Shown: in pieces, positions 14,999 to 24,477 of the stretch | How positions within the stretch are numbered: position 1 is the stretch's first letter | How the letters are laid out: every line of letters starts with the position of its first letter | Source: JBLHKS01 sp047620505 | GTDB taxonomy: Bacteria > Verrucomicrobiota > Verrucomicrobiia > Verrucomicrobiales > DEV007 | Assembly (NCBI GenBank): GCA_047620505.1 | Contig: JBLHKS010000057.1 | Location: 1-35,330, forward strand | Length of the DNA stretch: 35,330 bases | Direction of reading: 5' to 3' | Position numbers and translations under genes: made by a program | Notes under the pieces: generated by a model | The model's input: only the letters and a program-made list of their open reading frames with translations | Databases searched by the model: none | Told to the model about the DNA's origin: nothing

Positions 14999-17900
14999 AT
15001 GAAATCCAATCAAGGCGTCTGCGCTCGCTGCGGAAAACCTCTTCCCACCGACGCGCCACGCGAACTCTGCCCGCCTTGTCTGCTGGAGGCCGTGCTTTCG
15101 GCACCCGACGATTTTATGGCCGAAGAGGAGCGCAACGATGACACGCTGGATTTCCCGGAAGTTCCCACAGTTCCCGATTTTCAGGTCCAGCAGCTGCTGG
15201 GGACGGGAGGGTTCGGCGAGGTCTACTCGGCAGAACAAATTCGACCGATCCGACGCATGGTCGCGATGAAAATCCTGAAGCGCGGGATGAATTCCCGCCA
15301 GGTGATGAGGCGATTCGATGCCGAACGTCAGGCGCTGGCCTTGATGGATCATCCTAACATCGCCACCGTTTACGACGCTGGTGAGACAGCGGACAAGCGT
15401 CCATTTGTAACGATGGAGCTCGTCAAAGGCCCTCCGGTGACGACGTTCTGCGATCGTGAAGAATGGAAAATTCGCGAGCGACTCGAGTTGTTCATCACCA
15501 TCTGTGATGCGGTTCAGCATGCTCATCAAAAAGGAGTGATTCACCGCGATTTAAAGCCGTCAAACATCCTCGTTGCGCGTGACGAATCTGGCGAAGCCGC
15601 TCCACGCGTGATCGATTTTGGAATCGCCAAAGCACTCGACGAGCCGTTTACGAATCAAACGGTCGTTACCCAACTTCATCAGGTCATGGGCACGCCAGCT
15701 TACATGAGTCCAGAGCAGACTGACAACCTGCGCGCGGCGGAAGTCGACACCCGGAGCGACATTTATGCGTTAGGCGTAATTCTTTACGAATTGCTGACCG
15801 GCACGGTTCCGTTTCCGAGATCGAAAGACGACAGCGTGCTCGAACATTGGCTTCAGCGAATTCGCGAAGACGAGCCCGATCGGCCTTCCCAACGCCTTGA
15901 GAAAGTGGCTCACGGACCTCGCCGAGCCTGGATCCGCGAGACGCGCGGCGATCTGGATTGGATCACGCTCAAAGCGCTCGAAAAGGATCCGGAACGCCGT
16001 TACGAGTCAGCGCGTGCGTTAGCCGATGACCTTCGCCGTCATCTCGATTTCGAACCAGTTCTCGCCTGCCCTCCAGGAAATTTCTACCGCATAGGCAAAC
16101 TCATCCGTCGGCACCGCGTGACCGCGATTTTCACAGCTGTCCTGGTTGCTGTGATCGTCGCAGGTCTCGCAGGCACAGCGCTGATGTATTTCAAGGCTGA
16201 GGGTGCACGTCAGGCCGAAGCGAGGGCTCTCGAAGAGCTCAGGTCCAGCTACAGCCGCTCAGATTTGACGGCGGCGGACCAGATGGCTGCGCGAGGACAG
16301 AGCAGCCAGGCCGTCGCGATTCTAAGTCGGGCGCTACGAACCGATCCCGACAATTTGATCGCGCGAGCGCACTTGCTCAACACGCTGAGCAGAGGTTCGT
16401 TTTTCCGCGAATCAAGGAAGCACTTGCCCATCGATTCTAAGATCAAGCGAGTCGAGCATCTCGAAACCGACGCAGAAGGAACCGAGTTAATTTGGGCAGG
16501 AAAAGGAGAGAACGAGGATTGGTTCGTTCAGTCCGGTGATCGCTGCTGGGCTCCTCGGCCCGGAGTCGCGTTAGGCGGGCTAAGCCTGGCTCCAAATGGA
16601 GATTGGTTCGCAGCAGGCTGGGAAGATGGGCAAATCGATGTTTTCGGTCTCACGGGCGTCGAATCGGAGGCGGATTTGGCAGCGGCGACAACTTTCCAGT
16701 CCAGCAAAGAGGCGGTTCTCTGGATTCAGGTACTTTCTGATTCGGAACGAATCGCACTACGCTCTGGAGGTCTGATCGAGATTCGTAGCCTGAGTTCTTC
16801 AGAAGAATTCGTTCAGCTCGACCCGGAAGGAATCGTCTCGGCGACTGCAGTCAGCGACGATGGCAGCGTGATCGCCGTGGGCACGCGCAAAGGCCTGGTT
16901 CTTGCCTGGGACACCGTAACTGGAGACGAGATTTTCCGATTGAACTGGAAACATTCCGTTGACGAAATCTCGCTGAACTTTGATGGCGGATTAGTCGCTC
17001 TCGGCAGCCTGGAAAAAGTTGCGCAAGCCTGGAATCTCCAAAGAAAACGTCCCCTCAGCCCGCCTGTGCATCACCCGCTTGGCGTAACCAAAGTCTTGAT
17101 CAGCCCTGATGAATCCAGACTCATCACCGGCTGTGCGGATGGCTCACGACGAGTCTGGGAATTGCGCTCGAATCGCCTGGTCGTCCAGGACACGCCAATG
17201 GATGAAGCGGTGACTTTCATCAACCTTTCTCCGACCGGTCAGGCCGTCGTCGGCAGCCGTGGCGGCCTGATTAAAATCGGTCAGCTGACGAATTTGCGAA
17301 CGACAGCACTCGGCTTTGGTGGTCGAACTCTGAACCTGACTATGAACAAACGCGGCACGCGGCTTTTCGGCGTTAACCCTTCGAGGAGCGAGATCGTTAG
17401 TTGGCATGTCAGGACGGGCGGAGTCGGTTCCATCCTTCTCGACACGAACGCGAGGTTTCCAATTCGCGATCTCAGTCTCGATCCGGCCGGCGAGCAGCTG
17501 CTGGCTCCAAGCGACCGGAATACGATCGAAAGAATCTCGCTTTCTGGCGAACCCACAGCCGAATCAAAGCTTGAGCTGGATTCAAACCCGATCGTCATGA
17601 GCCAGGATTACGCGATCACTCGAAACGGAACCTGCTGGTTCCTTGGCGACGATTCGTCCGAGCCCTGGCAGCTCACCGATGGATCCCTCCGACATGCGGC
17701 GATCCGGCCAGCCGACGGCTCAGTCGCTGGATCAACAATTGAAGGGCTGCTCTTCATTGGCGATTTTCGCACGCAGACGGGAAAGCTGATTGAGCTTCCG
17801 CCTGAAACCGAAGTATCCGGCTTAGCATGGAGTCCGATCGAACCAGTTCTCGCAATCGCCGTCAGCCCGAATGAACTACTTTTTTACGACGCTCGAACCG

Positions 17901-18565
17901 GCGATTTTGGCCCACGAATTCAGAATCGGTTGCCGATTCAACATATTGTTTTCGCGCCGGATGGCCAAATGCTGATCGCAGCCTCCAAGAACGGAAATTT
18001 GCGCGCGTGGAACCTGAAATCCAACTCGCTCGCGTGGAGCCGCCCCATGCCGCACGCGGTCGGCGCGATCAAAATCAGCGGGGACGGAAAGCGCGTCATC
18101 GCCAGCACAACCCGGGGGATCATTCGGCTCTTCGATACGGAAACGGGCCTACCGGAAAGTCCTCCGTTTCAGACTGGCGAGATCGTTAGCTCGCTTGCGA
18201 CCGACTATCGCGGAGAAGTCGTCGCGATCGGTTGTGAATCCGGAGCGCTCCGCTGGTTCCGGCTCCCTGACATGCCGCGAAAACCTGAACCGATCGATCC
18301 AGCTTTCCTCGAATTCGCCGAGCAATTCAGCGGTTGGAAAATGGACGAAGCCGGCAACTTGGAACGAATCGGGCCTTCGCTGAAGGAACACGTTCTAACT
18401 CCGGAATTCGCCGCCTGGCGCGATTGGCTACTCGGGGATCCCGGAGACCGCACGATTTTTCCCGGAGCGGAAGGCTCAACCCAGAGCCATCTTCAGCAGC
18501 TGCTGGATGGAGAGAGCATTCAGATGAGAATGGAAAGCAGGCGACTTCGCGCCTGGCTCAGGTAG
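14999..18565 (+). CDS. Transmembrane Ser/Thr protein kinase with zinc-ribbon-like N-terminus and C-terminal WD40-like propeller
   Basis: About 1188 residues from the ATG at 14999, which opens directly into a CxxC...CxxC knuckle (C8, C11, C24, C27). An ATG at 14957 would add 14 residues. The kinase domain spans about 60-350: glycine loop GTGGFGEV, Lys91 (AMKILKRG), HRDLKPSN with Asp184, DFG at 206-208 and GTPAYMSPEQ. All catalytic elements are intact. A single transmembrane helix (TAIFTAVLVAVIVAGLAGTA) lies near 375-395. The rest is a large extracytoplasmic WD40/quinoprotein-like propeller ('VLISPDESRLITGCADGSRRVW', 'DGQMLIAASKNGNLRAWNL' type repeats). Such PknB-type fusions are expanded in Planctomycetota and Verrucomicrobiota. 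Its stop overlaps the stop of the convergent gene by 8 bases. Two perfect copies of the dispersed palindrome lie here, one of them encoding the QQLL directly before the glycine loop. Confidence 0.92.
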   Translation: MKSNQGVCARCGKPLPTDAPRELCPPCLLEAVLSAPDDFMAEEERNDDTLDFPEVPTVPDFQVQQLLGTGGFGEVYSAEQIRPIRRMVAMKILKRGMNSRQVMRRFDAERQALALMDHPNIATVYDAGETADKRPFVTMELVKGPPVTTFCDREEWKIRERLELFITICDAVQHAHQKGVIHRDLKPSNILVARDESGEAAPRVIDFGIAKALDEPFTNQTVVTQLHQVMGTPAYMSPEQTDNLRAAEVDTRSDIYALGVILYELLTGTVPFPRSKDDSVLEHWLQRIREDEPDRPSQRLEKVAHGPRRAWIRETRGDLDWITLKALEKDPERRYESARALADDLRRHLDFEPVLACPPGNFYRIGKLIRRHRVTAIFTAVLVAVIVAGLAGTALMYFKAEGARQAEARALEELRSSYSRSDLTAADQMAARGQSSQAVAILSRALRTDPDNLIARAHLLNTLSRGSFFRESRKHLPIDSKIKRVEHLETDAEGTELIWAGKGENEDWFVQSGDRCWAPRPGVALGGLSLAPNGDWFAAGWEDGQIDVFGLTGVESEADLAAATTFQSSKEAVLWIQVLSDSERIALRSGGLIEIRSLSSSEEFVQLDPEGIVSATAVSDDGSVIAVGTRKGLVLAWDTVTGDEIFRLNWKHSVDEISLNFDGGLVALGSLEKVAQAWNLQRKRPLSPPVHHPLGVTKVLISPDESRLITGCADGSRRVWELRSNRLVVQDTPMDEAVTFINLSPTGQAVVGSRGGLIKIGQLTNLRTTALGFGGRTLNLTMNKRGTRLFGVNPSRSEIVSWHVRTGGVGSILLDTNARFPIRDLSLDPAGEQLLAPSDRNTIERISLSGEPTAESKLELDSNPIVMSQDYAITRNGTCWFLGDDSSEPWQLTDGSLRHAAIRPADGSVAGSTIEGLLFIGDFRTQTGKLIELPPETEVSGLAWSPIEPVLAIAVSPNELLFYDARTGDFGPRIQNRLPIQHIVFAPDGQMLIAASKNGNLRAWNLKSNSLAWSRPMPHAVGAIKISGDGKRVIASTTRGIIRLFDTETGLPESPPFQTGEIVSSLATDYRGEVVAIGCESGALRWFRLPDMPRKPEPIDPAFLEFAEQFSGWKMDEAGNLERIGPSLKEHVLTPEFAAWRDWLLGDPGDRTIFPGAEGSTQSHLQQLLDGESIQMRMESRRLRAWLR

Positions 18566-20798
18566 CGCGAAGAACACTCAAAATTCCGTCAGCGCCAATC
18601 GGGAACGGAACGCTTTCGGATTGATCCAGGAAGCCAGCACCCGCCAAAGCATCTTTAATCGCTTCGCGCACAGCCAGGGCGAGCGGGACTGAGCTCTGGA
18701 AAAAAGGCGAGCCCAAAAGGAACTGGCTGGGGCTGTCGTCGAGCTCGACCGAAGAAATTTCGAAATCCGCAGGCAAGTCACCGATCGTCGGAATCGCGTA
18801 GCCGTCCGGATTCAGCGCGCCGGATTCGTCCCAGTTCAAGCGTTCTCGGATCAGCCAACCGAATCCAAAACGAAAGCCGCTTTCGATCAGGTCTTCATCC
18901 AATTCGAACGAGTCGCGACCAGCGCGATCTTGAACGATGCTTAGCTTTATAAGCCGAACTCCACCGGTTAGCGTATCGACCTCGACCTCAGCCGAACAGG
19001 CGGCCACAACGAAGCGCTCAAACGGCTGACCTTTCAGGGTTTCGGTGTTCCAGAAACGGCCAGGCACGCGGGCGTAGCCGATCGCAGAAAGCGGCGAACC
19101 AAGTTCGTGAGCCTTCGCGACGAGTTCGATAAACGAGACTGAAATTTCTTCGTTGTGCCGTAAAAACACGCGAAACCCGGCAAAGGCGAGGTCATCGGCT
19201 GAGCCCGGTCCGGCACCGCGTTCAGCCAGCAACTGCAGGCAGAGCGGCTTGAGCTGTTCCTCAAGATTTCGGCACGCAGCGAGCGTCGCGCGAACGTGTA
19301 AACCGCTTTCGGCGGCCGCAACATTCGGCATCGCGTTGGTTAGCCCGGCCTGCGAAGCCGAATGAATTGCGATGCTGTCGGAAGCGACTCCAAGCCGCGT
19401 GCTGATCGTTTCTCGCACACGAATTTCGGTCGTGACGTCGACCATCCCGCCAGGAACGTGAATCTGAACCGAACCGTCTCCGCAGACGTTCAACAACGCG
19501 GTTACCTGAGCTGAGCCGCCCTCCAACTGCCCTACGCCGTATTTGACCGGGACGACTCCAAGACCTTTCCGAAGGTAACCAGCTTTCTCGTTCTCGGCGG
19601 CGATTTCTTCCCGCCTAAGCTCGATTCGAGCGTTTTCAACGATCCTCAGCCAGACTCGATCGAGCATGCGCGCCGGCGCTGCCTGGCCGCACGGAGTCTT
19701 GGGTTCGGAACCCTCGAAGCGATAGAAATTGCGGCGCCGAACGCGCTCAGCCGGAAGTTTGGTCTCGACTGCGACCCGGCTCATAATTTCTTCGACGATC
19801 GCGATCCCCTCAGCCGCGCCTCCGCCCAGAACTGGCGATGCTGGCGGAAAGTTCGTCCGATAGGCGCGACCGACGAACTCGAAATTTGGAATTTGATAGG
19901 CGTTGTCGAGGTGAAGAAGAATTTGGCCGAGTCGCTCGCGCGCATCGAGATCCCAAGCTCCGCCATCGACCAACAAGTTGATCCGAAGCGCCTCAACTCG
20001 GCCGTCAGCATCGAAACCGGCGATGAATTTGGCCTCAACCGGACGCCGTTTTCCGCTCCACGCTAGATCCTCGGCATGGGAAAACTGCAAGCGAACCGGA
20101 GCCTCCAATCGACAGGCTGCAACCGCGGCGAGCGTGGCCCAAAGGCGCGAATCAATTTGTTTACCTTGGAGATTCGAACCACGGGCGAGGTTGTTGATCA
20201 GAACGCCGTTTTCGACAATTCCGAGGTTCGCGGCAACCGTCGAACGGACTCCATCTGGTTCTTCGGTCTCCAGCCAGAGATCAACACCGCCACCCTGACG
20301 CGGAGCCGCGAAGGCAGCCGCAGGAACTGGAGTCAGATGATCTTGTGCGCCTGTCAGGACGACGCCTTCGACCGTTCGAGCCGCACCAGCGAGGGCCGCA
20401 GCGACGTCTCCGCCCTCCAAACGGCGTGGCTCACCGTGGTAAGCCTTCATCACTTCGGCGTGTTCCAGATCCAGCACTCCGGGTAACGGATGGTATTCAA
20501 TTTCGAGCCGATCCACGGCAGCGCGACACGCGGCCAGAGTTTCGCCGATAACCACTGCCACCGCCTGCCCCGCATACTCGACTTCATCGACCGCGAGCAG
20601 AGGCGACTCTCCTTTCCAGATGTTGTCTCCGGGCACGTGACTCGCGAAAAGCACATCGCGGACGCCTTCAATCTCCAGAGCAGCGGAAGCAGATCGAGTG
20701 GCGATCGATGCGCGCGCATAGGGCGAAGGAACGACGACGGCTTGGAGCGCGATTTCTGAAGTGGCCTGAGGCCTGGCTTGAATTCCTTCGATCATCAT
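18558..20798 (-). CDS. Xanthine dehydrogenase molybdopterin-subunit homologue lacking key active-site residues
   Basis: 746 residues, close to the usual length of XdhB/CoxL-type large subunits, and collinear with them. It has the N-terminal a/b hammerhead domain (VVVPSPYARASIATRSASAA, VEYAGQAVAVVIGETL) and then the molybdopterin-binding part. The Gln contact is kept (TGAQDH, Q152). However, the segment that should read 'TAFRGFGGPQG' is ASPVLGGGAAEG (residues 320-331), losing the catalytic Arg and the Pro-Gln. The 'GVGEPP' motif with the essential Glu is LLGSPFF near residue 696, so Glu is replaced by Ser. The frame is long, uninterrupted and in an operon (start overlaps the stop of the FeS/FAD subunit by four bases), so it is maintained. 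I infer a catalytically inactive or repurposed paralogue. Its function is unknown. Confidence 0.75.
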   Translation of the reverse strand: MMIEGIQARPQATSEIALQAVVVPSPYARASIATRSASAALEIEGVRDVLFASHVPGDNIWKGESPLLAVDEVEYAGQAVAVVIGETLAACRAAVDRLEIEYHPLPGVLDLEHAEVMKAYHGEPRRLEGGDVAAALAGAARTVEGVVLTGAQDHLTPVPAAAFAAPRQGGGVDLWLETEEPDGVRSTVAANLGIVENGVLINNLARGSNLQGKQIDSRLWATLAAVAACRLEAPVRLQFSHAEDLAWSGKRRPVEAKFIAGFDADGRVEALRINLLVDGGAWDLDARERLGQILLHLDNAYQIPNFEFVGRAYRTNFPPASPVLGGGAAEGIAIVEEIMSRVAVETKLPAERVRRRNFYRFEGSEPKTPCGQAAPARMLDRVWLRIVENARIELRREEIAAENEKAGYLRKGLGVVPVKYGVGQLEGGSAQVTALLNVCGDGSVQIHVPGGMVDVTTEIRVRETISTRLGVASDSIAIHSASQAGLTNAMPNVAAAESGLHVRATLAACRNLEEQLKPLCLQLLAERGAGPGSADDLAFAGFRVFLRHNEEISVSFIELVAKAHELGSPLSAIGYARVPGRFWNTETLKGQPFERFVVAACSAEVEVDTLTGGVRLIKLSIVQDRAGRDSFELDEDLIESGFRFGFGWLIRERLNWDESGALNPDGYAIPTIGDLPADFEISSVELDDSPSQFLLGSPFFQSSVPLALAVREAIKDALAGAGFLDQSESVPFPIGADGILSVLRAT

Positions 20799-22600
20799 TC
20801 AAATGAAAGGGGCAGCTGATCATCGGCGTCAGCGTCATCCGGTTCTGTCTTTGCCCGAGATTTGCGAGGCTTTGGCTTAGGTCCAATGTTTGCGACGCTC
20901 GAGGGAGTGTACAAGGGCAGGCGCTCTGGCACAGGTTCGGTCGTGGTCTCCTCCTCTTTTGAAGAGGGCTCAAAGGCATCCGGCTTCTTCTCCGATTCGT
21001 CGGAAATCACGGGCTGCAGAATATCGTTAACCGGCTTTTTCTCAACCTGCTCCTCTGGCGACTTTTGCTCAGCCGTGTCCACTGGTCGATGGTCCGCAAA
21101 AAACCGATGCAGTGCCGCGGTTGGCAGCTGCTGGCGGGATTCGGCTGAACCAACAGCGTCGCCAAACGATTCGGCGTCCTCTTGAGCCAAGGCCGCCTTC
21201 GCGCGATCGATCGTTTCCACGTTCCAGGACCTACCTTTCAGCGCTTCTTCAATTTGGCTGGAACGCTTCAAGGCCACCTTCGAATCGAGCCCGGTAAAGG
21301 CGGCGCGGGCGCTTTCGATCGTTCCACTTTCGTCAACCTCGACGGCGAATCCGGCCGAAGCCAGAATCTGTGGATTCGCAGCTCCAACTCCAAAAACATA
21401 CGTTCGGCAAAAATGCCCAGGTCGGCTAACCCCTGCCTTTTTCGGTAGAAGAACGCTTCTCAGCAGCTGCTGAGGCCGACTGTCCCGCGTCGCGCGAGTT
21501 TTGAAGAAACCTGGAATCGAAACGTGGTGCTCGCCATCGCTCGAGAGCGTTCGGAATTCGGCTTGGCCGAGGTAAAGCGGTAGCGCGAGAACTGGACTGC
21601 GCCCGGGATCGAGGAGGTGCTCAGCGAGCGTCATCTGATTGCGAACCGCGCGGCATTCGATCAATTTAATTGCCTCGACAAGCGGGTTCATGACTCCGTG
21701 AAACGTCTCAGCTAAAAGAGTCAACGGCGTTTCAGCACCGATCTCAAAATGATCTTCGTGCTCCAGAATTACAGCGAGTTCGGCGATGCCTGAGGTGCTG
21801 ATCACAGCTCGCGGAGGCAGATCGTCGATTGGGCTTCGCATCAAAGTCAGGCCGCTGTGAGCCAGGACCGCTTCCGGGTACTCGATCCGGAGTTTTTGAA
21901 CCTCGGAGATCGTTTCAGGCCGGTAAAATCGCGCGCCATCGGGATCGACATAGTGGACTGGCTCCGGGATCGCAGCGTCCTCGGCGAGCGGCTTGGAGAA
22001 CGCATCTTGAAACGGATCAGCGCCGCCATGCGAGCCTCGGCGCCGAAGCTCGACTAACGCTTCAGGAGTTCCACCTGCGAAGTCTGGATTGGCTTCGGCA
22101 CGAATTTCGTTCACGCGCGCGACCAGCTCTTCAGCTGCGTCTCGAAGCCGGCGAAAGCCACCCGCTCGAAAGCAGAATCCGGCATAACTTTCGGCGACTT
22201 GAGCCGGCGAAAGAAGATCGTAGCGATACCAGGCTTCGAGCAACGCGAGGTGAATCGCGCCCCGCGCTTCGTGCGGAAGGCGAGGCACGTGGCGCCGAGC
22301 AAGCTCAACAATTGGGTGAGGCGGGTCGGCGTCGAGGAGGCCTTCAAGAGTAATGAACGAGCGTCCGGCAGCCTGCGGAAGAGACAGCAATGTGCTGAGG
22401 ATCAAGCGATAGGCAGGGCGACCGGCCCCGTTCGTGTCGAGCACGAGAACCGCGTCGGATCCCGGGTTCTCGACCCCGCGCGGAGCGAGAACGCTGTCGA
22501 ATCCGCGATTGCGCAGGTATTCGAAAAGGCTGGACGAACAGGCGCTACTTTCGACGCGCCGAGTTTCTCCGTTAATCGTAAATTCGAACCATCCCTGCAT
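20795..22600 (-). CDS. Xanthine dehydrogenase FeS/FAD-subunit homologue without iron-sulfur cysteines
   Basis: 601 residues. The layout is that of XdhA: a ferredoxin-like domain (about 1-85), a helical second Fe-S domain (about 88-160), an FAD-binding region (about 215-395) and a CO-dehydrogenase-flavoprotein C-terminal domain (about 400-495). Aligned by eye, the first cluster motif 'GCxxGxCGxC' reads RGVENPGSDAV and its fourth Cys lies in PAYRLIL. The second cluster's 'QCGFC' and 'CRC' become PHEAR and FCFRA. Seven of the eight expected cysteines are gone. The FAD 'GGT' loop reads HSGLTL. A charged, Pro-rich tail of about 100 residues (EEQVEKKPVND, KPKPRKSRAKTEPDD) is extra to the family. 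It is coupled to the molybdopterin-type subunit by an ATGA overlap. It is probably a stable cofactor-free complex with an unknown job. Confidence 0.7.
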   Translation of the reverse strand: MQGWFEFTINGETRRVESSACSSSLFEYLRNRGFDSVLAPRGVENPGSDAVLVLDTNGAGRPAYRLILSTLLSLPQAAGRSFITLEGLLDADPPHPIVELARRHVPRLPHEARGAIHLALLEAWYRYDLLSPAQVAESYAGFCFRAGGFRRLRDAAEELVARVNEIRAEANPDFAGGTPEALVELRRRGSHGGADPFQDAFSKPLAEDAAIPEPVHYVDPDGARFYRPETISEVQKLRIEYPEAVLAHSGLTLMRSPIDDLPPRAVISTSGIAELAVILEHEDHFEIGAETPLTLLAETFHGVMNPLVEAIKLIECRAVRNQMTLAEHLLDPGRSPVLALPLYLGQAEFRTLSSDGEHHVSIPGFFKTRATRDSRPQQLLRSVLLPKKAGVSRPGHFCRTYVFGVGAANPQILASAGFAVEVDESGTIESARAAFTGLDSKVALKRSSQIEEALKGRSWNVETIDRAKAALAQEDAESFGDAVGSAESRQQLPTAALHRFFADHRPVDTAEQKSPEEQVEKKPVNDILQPVISDESEKKPDAFEPSSKEEETTTEPVPERLPLYTPSSVANIGPKPKPRKSRAKTEPDDADADDQLPLSFE

Positions 22601-22724
22601 GTCAGAAAACCGTGATTTCAGCGTCGGTTGATGAATTTGCGGAACTCACGGGGCCCGAACCTTAAGAGGCGATTTCTCCGAGAACAAGCGCGGAAATCGC
22701 AGCCGCGACGCAGTGAAAATCGCA

Positions 22725-23831
22725 TCAAGGAGCGATCATAATGCAGGAAGGCATCGGAATTTCGACCGGCTCACCGATCGCGGCGAGCTTGCCGGTTTTT
22801 GAGTCGATTTTGAAAACGACGACGTTGTTTCCGGGCATGTTCGCGCACAGCAGCTGCTGGCCGCCTGGCGAGATCGCGAGATTCTGCGGGCCCTTGCCTA
22901 AGCTCGGAATAATTTCGATCAGCGTGAGTTTTCCGTCTTCTCCAATCGAGTAAGCCGCGATGCTGTCGTGGCCGCGATTCGTGCCGTAGAGAAATTTGCC
23001 GTCAGGCGTGATTTTCAAATCGGCCGTGTTCGTGCGCCCTTCGAAATCCTCCGGCAGCGTCGAGATCGTCTGATGATTCGAGAGCGAGCCGGTTTCCGCA
23101 GCGTAATCGAAAACCGAAATCGTATTTCCCTTCTCGTTGATCACGTAAACGAATTTCCCGCTCGGATGAAATGTCAGGTGACGCGGGCCGCTTCCGGGAG
23201 GCGACTCTGCGAAGGCCGGATCGTTCGGTGTCAGGGTCGCGGTGACCGCATCGAGCCGGTAACTCATGACCTTGTCGATCCCGAGATCAGCGGCGAACGC
23301 GAATCGGTTATCCGGGCTAATCACGAAACAATGGGCCTTGGGAGCTTCGCCTTCGTGCTTGAAATACGAGACCGGCCCGACTAACGACCCATCTTCGCTG
23401 ACGGAAAGCGAGGCGACGTCGCCCGTCGTGTAGTTCGAGACAAGGACGGTCTTACCGGTCGCATCGACACTAAGAAAACAGGACGCCGAGCCCTTCGCCG
23501 AGTCGCGATTCAAAAACTTGAGTCGGCCGCTCCGTCCATCGAGCGCGTAAGCCGCGACTTCTTCGTTTTCATCACCGCCGAACGCCTTGGCGTGAATCGA
23601 ATACAGAAACCGATTGTCGGGCGACAGCGCCATGAAAAACGGATTCTCAACATCGGTCGTCTGAGCGATCGGCTTAAGCTTACCGGTGTCCACATCAAGT
23701 GAAAAAGCGTGAATCGCGCCCTTCTCACCGCTCGCGAAAGCGGATACGAAAACGAGCGGTTCTTCCGCGTGAGCTGTGAAACTGGCTGCGCCGAACATAA
23801 GACTAAGAGCGATCGTAATTGATTTCCGCAT
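22725..23831 (-). CDS. Secreted lactonase-fold seven-bladed propeller protein (YbhE/Pgl family)
   Basis: 368 residues with a signal peptide (MRKSITIALSLMFGAASFTAHA-EE). Repeats typical of the bacterial 6-phosphogluconolactonase/lactonase family are clear: 'FMALSPDNRFLYSIHA', 'GPRHLTFHPSGKFVYVINE', 'DLKITPDGKFLYGTNRGHDSIAAY' and 'GKGPQNLAISPGGQQLLCAN'. The cytoplasmic E. coli Pgl hydrolyses 6-phosphogluconolactone; an exported member cannot act on that intracellular pool, so the substrate is probably another lactone or none. A second paralogue lies at 29084-30202. It is not in an obvious operon: 124 bases separate it from the xanthine-dehydrogenase-like genes. One perfect palindrome copy (22848) encodes QQLL. 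Confidence 0.85.
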   Translation of the reverse strand: MRKSITIALSLMFGAASFTAHAEEPLVFVSAFASGEKGAIHAFSLDVDTGKLKPIAQTTDVENPFFMALSPDNRFLYSIHAKAFGGDENEEVAAYALDGRSGRLKFLNRDSAKGSASCFLSVDATGKTVLVSNYTTGDVASLSVSEDGSLVGPVSYFKHEGEAPKAHCFVISPDNRFAFAADLGIDKVMSYRLDAVTATLTPNDPAFAESPPGSGPRHLTFHPSGKFVYVINEKGNTISVFDYAAETGSLSNHQTISTLPEDFEGRTNTADLKITPDGKFLYGTNRGHDSIAAYSIGEDGKLTLIEIIPSLGKGPQNLAISPGGQQLLCANMPGNNVVVFKIDSKTGKLAAIGEPVEIPMPSCIMIAP

Positions 23832-23889
23832 AGGTCAATCACTTGGGACGTCGCGAAAATCTATCTGATACCAGTCCAGTGATCATGGA

Positions 23890-24477
23890 TCAGTCAGAAT
23901 GAAACCCAATCCGGCGTTTGGTTTTTTTCTTCGCCGTTTCGTCCGCCTGAATCAGGGTTTTTATCGCGTCGAAAACAACTTCAAACTGATGGTCGTGTTC
24001 GGAATATTTTTCCTCAAGGTTTTCGATCTTGCGGGACAGATCGCGGTTTGAATCCATCAAACGTCGCAACTGAACAAACGTCCGCATGATCGCGATGTTG
24101 ACTTCGACGGCGCGCTCTGAACGGAGCACGCTCGAAAGCATCGCGACGCCCTGTTCGGTGAACGCGTTTGGCAGATATTTGCGGTGTCGGCCACGTTTCG
24201 AGACGGGCTTATCTTCATCGTCTCCGTTTAAGATCACAATTTGTGATCTTAAAGAGGTCGTCGTTTCAGACTCTTTTTCGGTGAGCTGAAACATGAAATC
24301 ATCCGGAAATCGACTGAGATTGCGTTTCACCGCCTGATTGAGCGCGCTTGTCGTCACGCCGTAGAGTTCAGCCAGATCCGAGTCGAGAAGAACTTTCTCA
24401 TGACGAATGCTCATGACAAGAGGCGCGATCTTTTCAGGGATCAATTCGGTCGCGGTTTTACTCTTTCGCGTGGGCAT
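23890..24477 (-). CDS. ORF6N-domain DNA-binding protein (phage/mobile-element type)
   Basis: 195 residues. The N-terminal ORF6N domain is recognisable by IAPLVMSIRHEKVLLDSDLAELYGV, then ALNQAVKRNLSRFPDDFMFQLT, a 'LRSQIVIL' strand and KYLPNAFTEQGVAMLSSVLRS. A coiled-coil-like C-terminal helix (DLSRKIENLEEKYSEHDHQFEVV) and a basic tail (KKKTKRR) follow. ORF6N proteins are small DNA-binding proteins common in phages and scattered in bacterial chromosomes, often as solitary genes; their targets are mostly unknown. The gene is divergent from the large propeller-HEAT gene, with only about 60 bases between starts. It contains a perfect 13-bp-arm palindrome in its own coding sequence (24227-24253), a possible autoregulatory site. 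No phage structural genes are nearby. Confidence 0.88.
   Translation of the reverse strand: MPTRKSKTATELIPEKIAPLVMSIRHEKVLLDSDLAELYGVTTSALNQAVKRNLSRFPDDFMFQLTEKESETTTSLRSQIVILNGDDEDKPVSKRGRHRKYLPNAFTEQGVAMLSSVLRSERAVEVNIAIMRTFVQLRRLMDSNRDLSRKIENLEEKYSEHDHQFEVVFDAIKTLIQADETAKKKTKRRIGFHSD
24227..24253. repeat. 27-bp palindrome inside the ORF6N gene
   Basis: TTTAAGATCACAA (24227-24239), one central T, then TTGTGATCTTAAA (24241-24253): perfect 13-bp arms. It is strongly AT-rich in GC-rich surroundings and includes TGTGATCT-like half sites. On the minus strand it encodes the LRSQIVIL strand of the ORF6N domain. Confidence 0.9.

Noticed and set aside
878..18240. GCGATCGC/CGATCG as a second HIP1-like motif
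   Set aside because: CGATCG is frequent by eye, but it fits common codons (CGA/TCG/GATCG) in this GC-rich DNA; I could not separate it from composition without a count.
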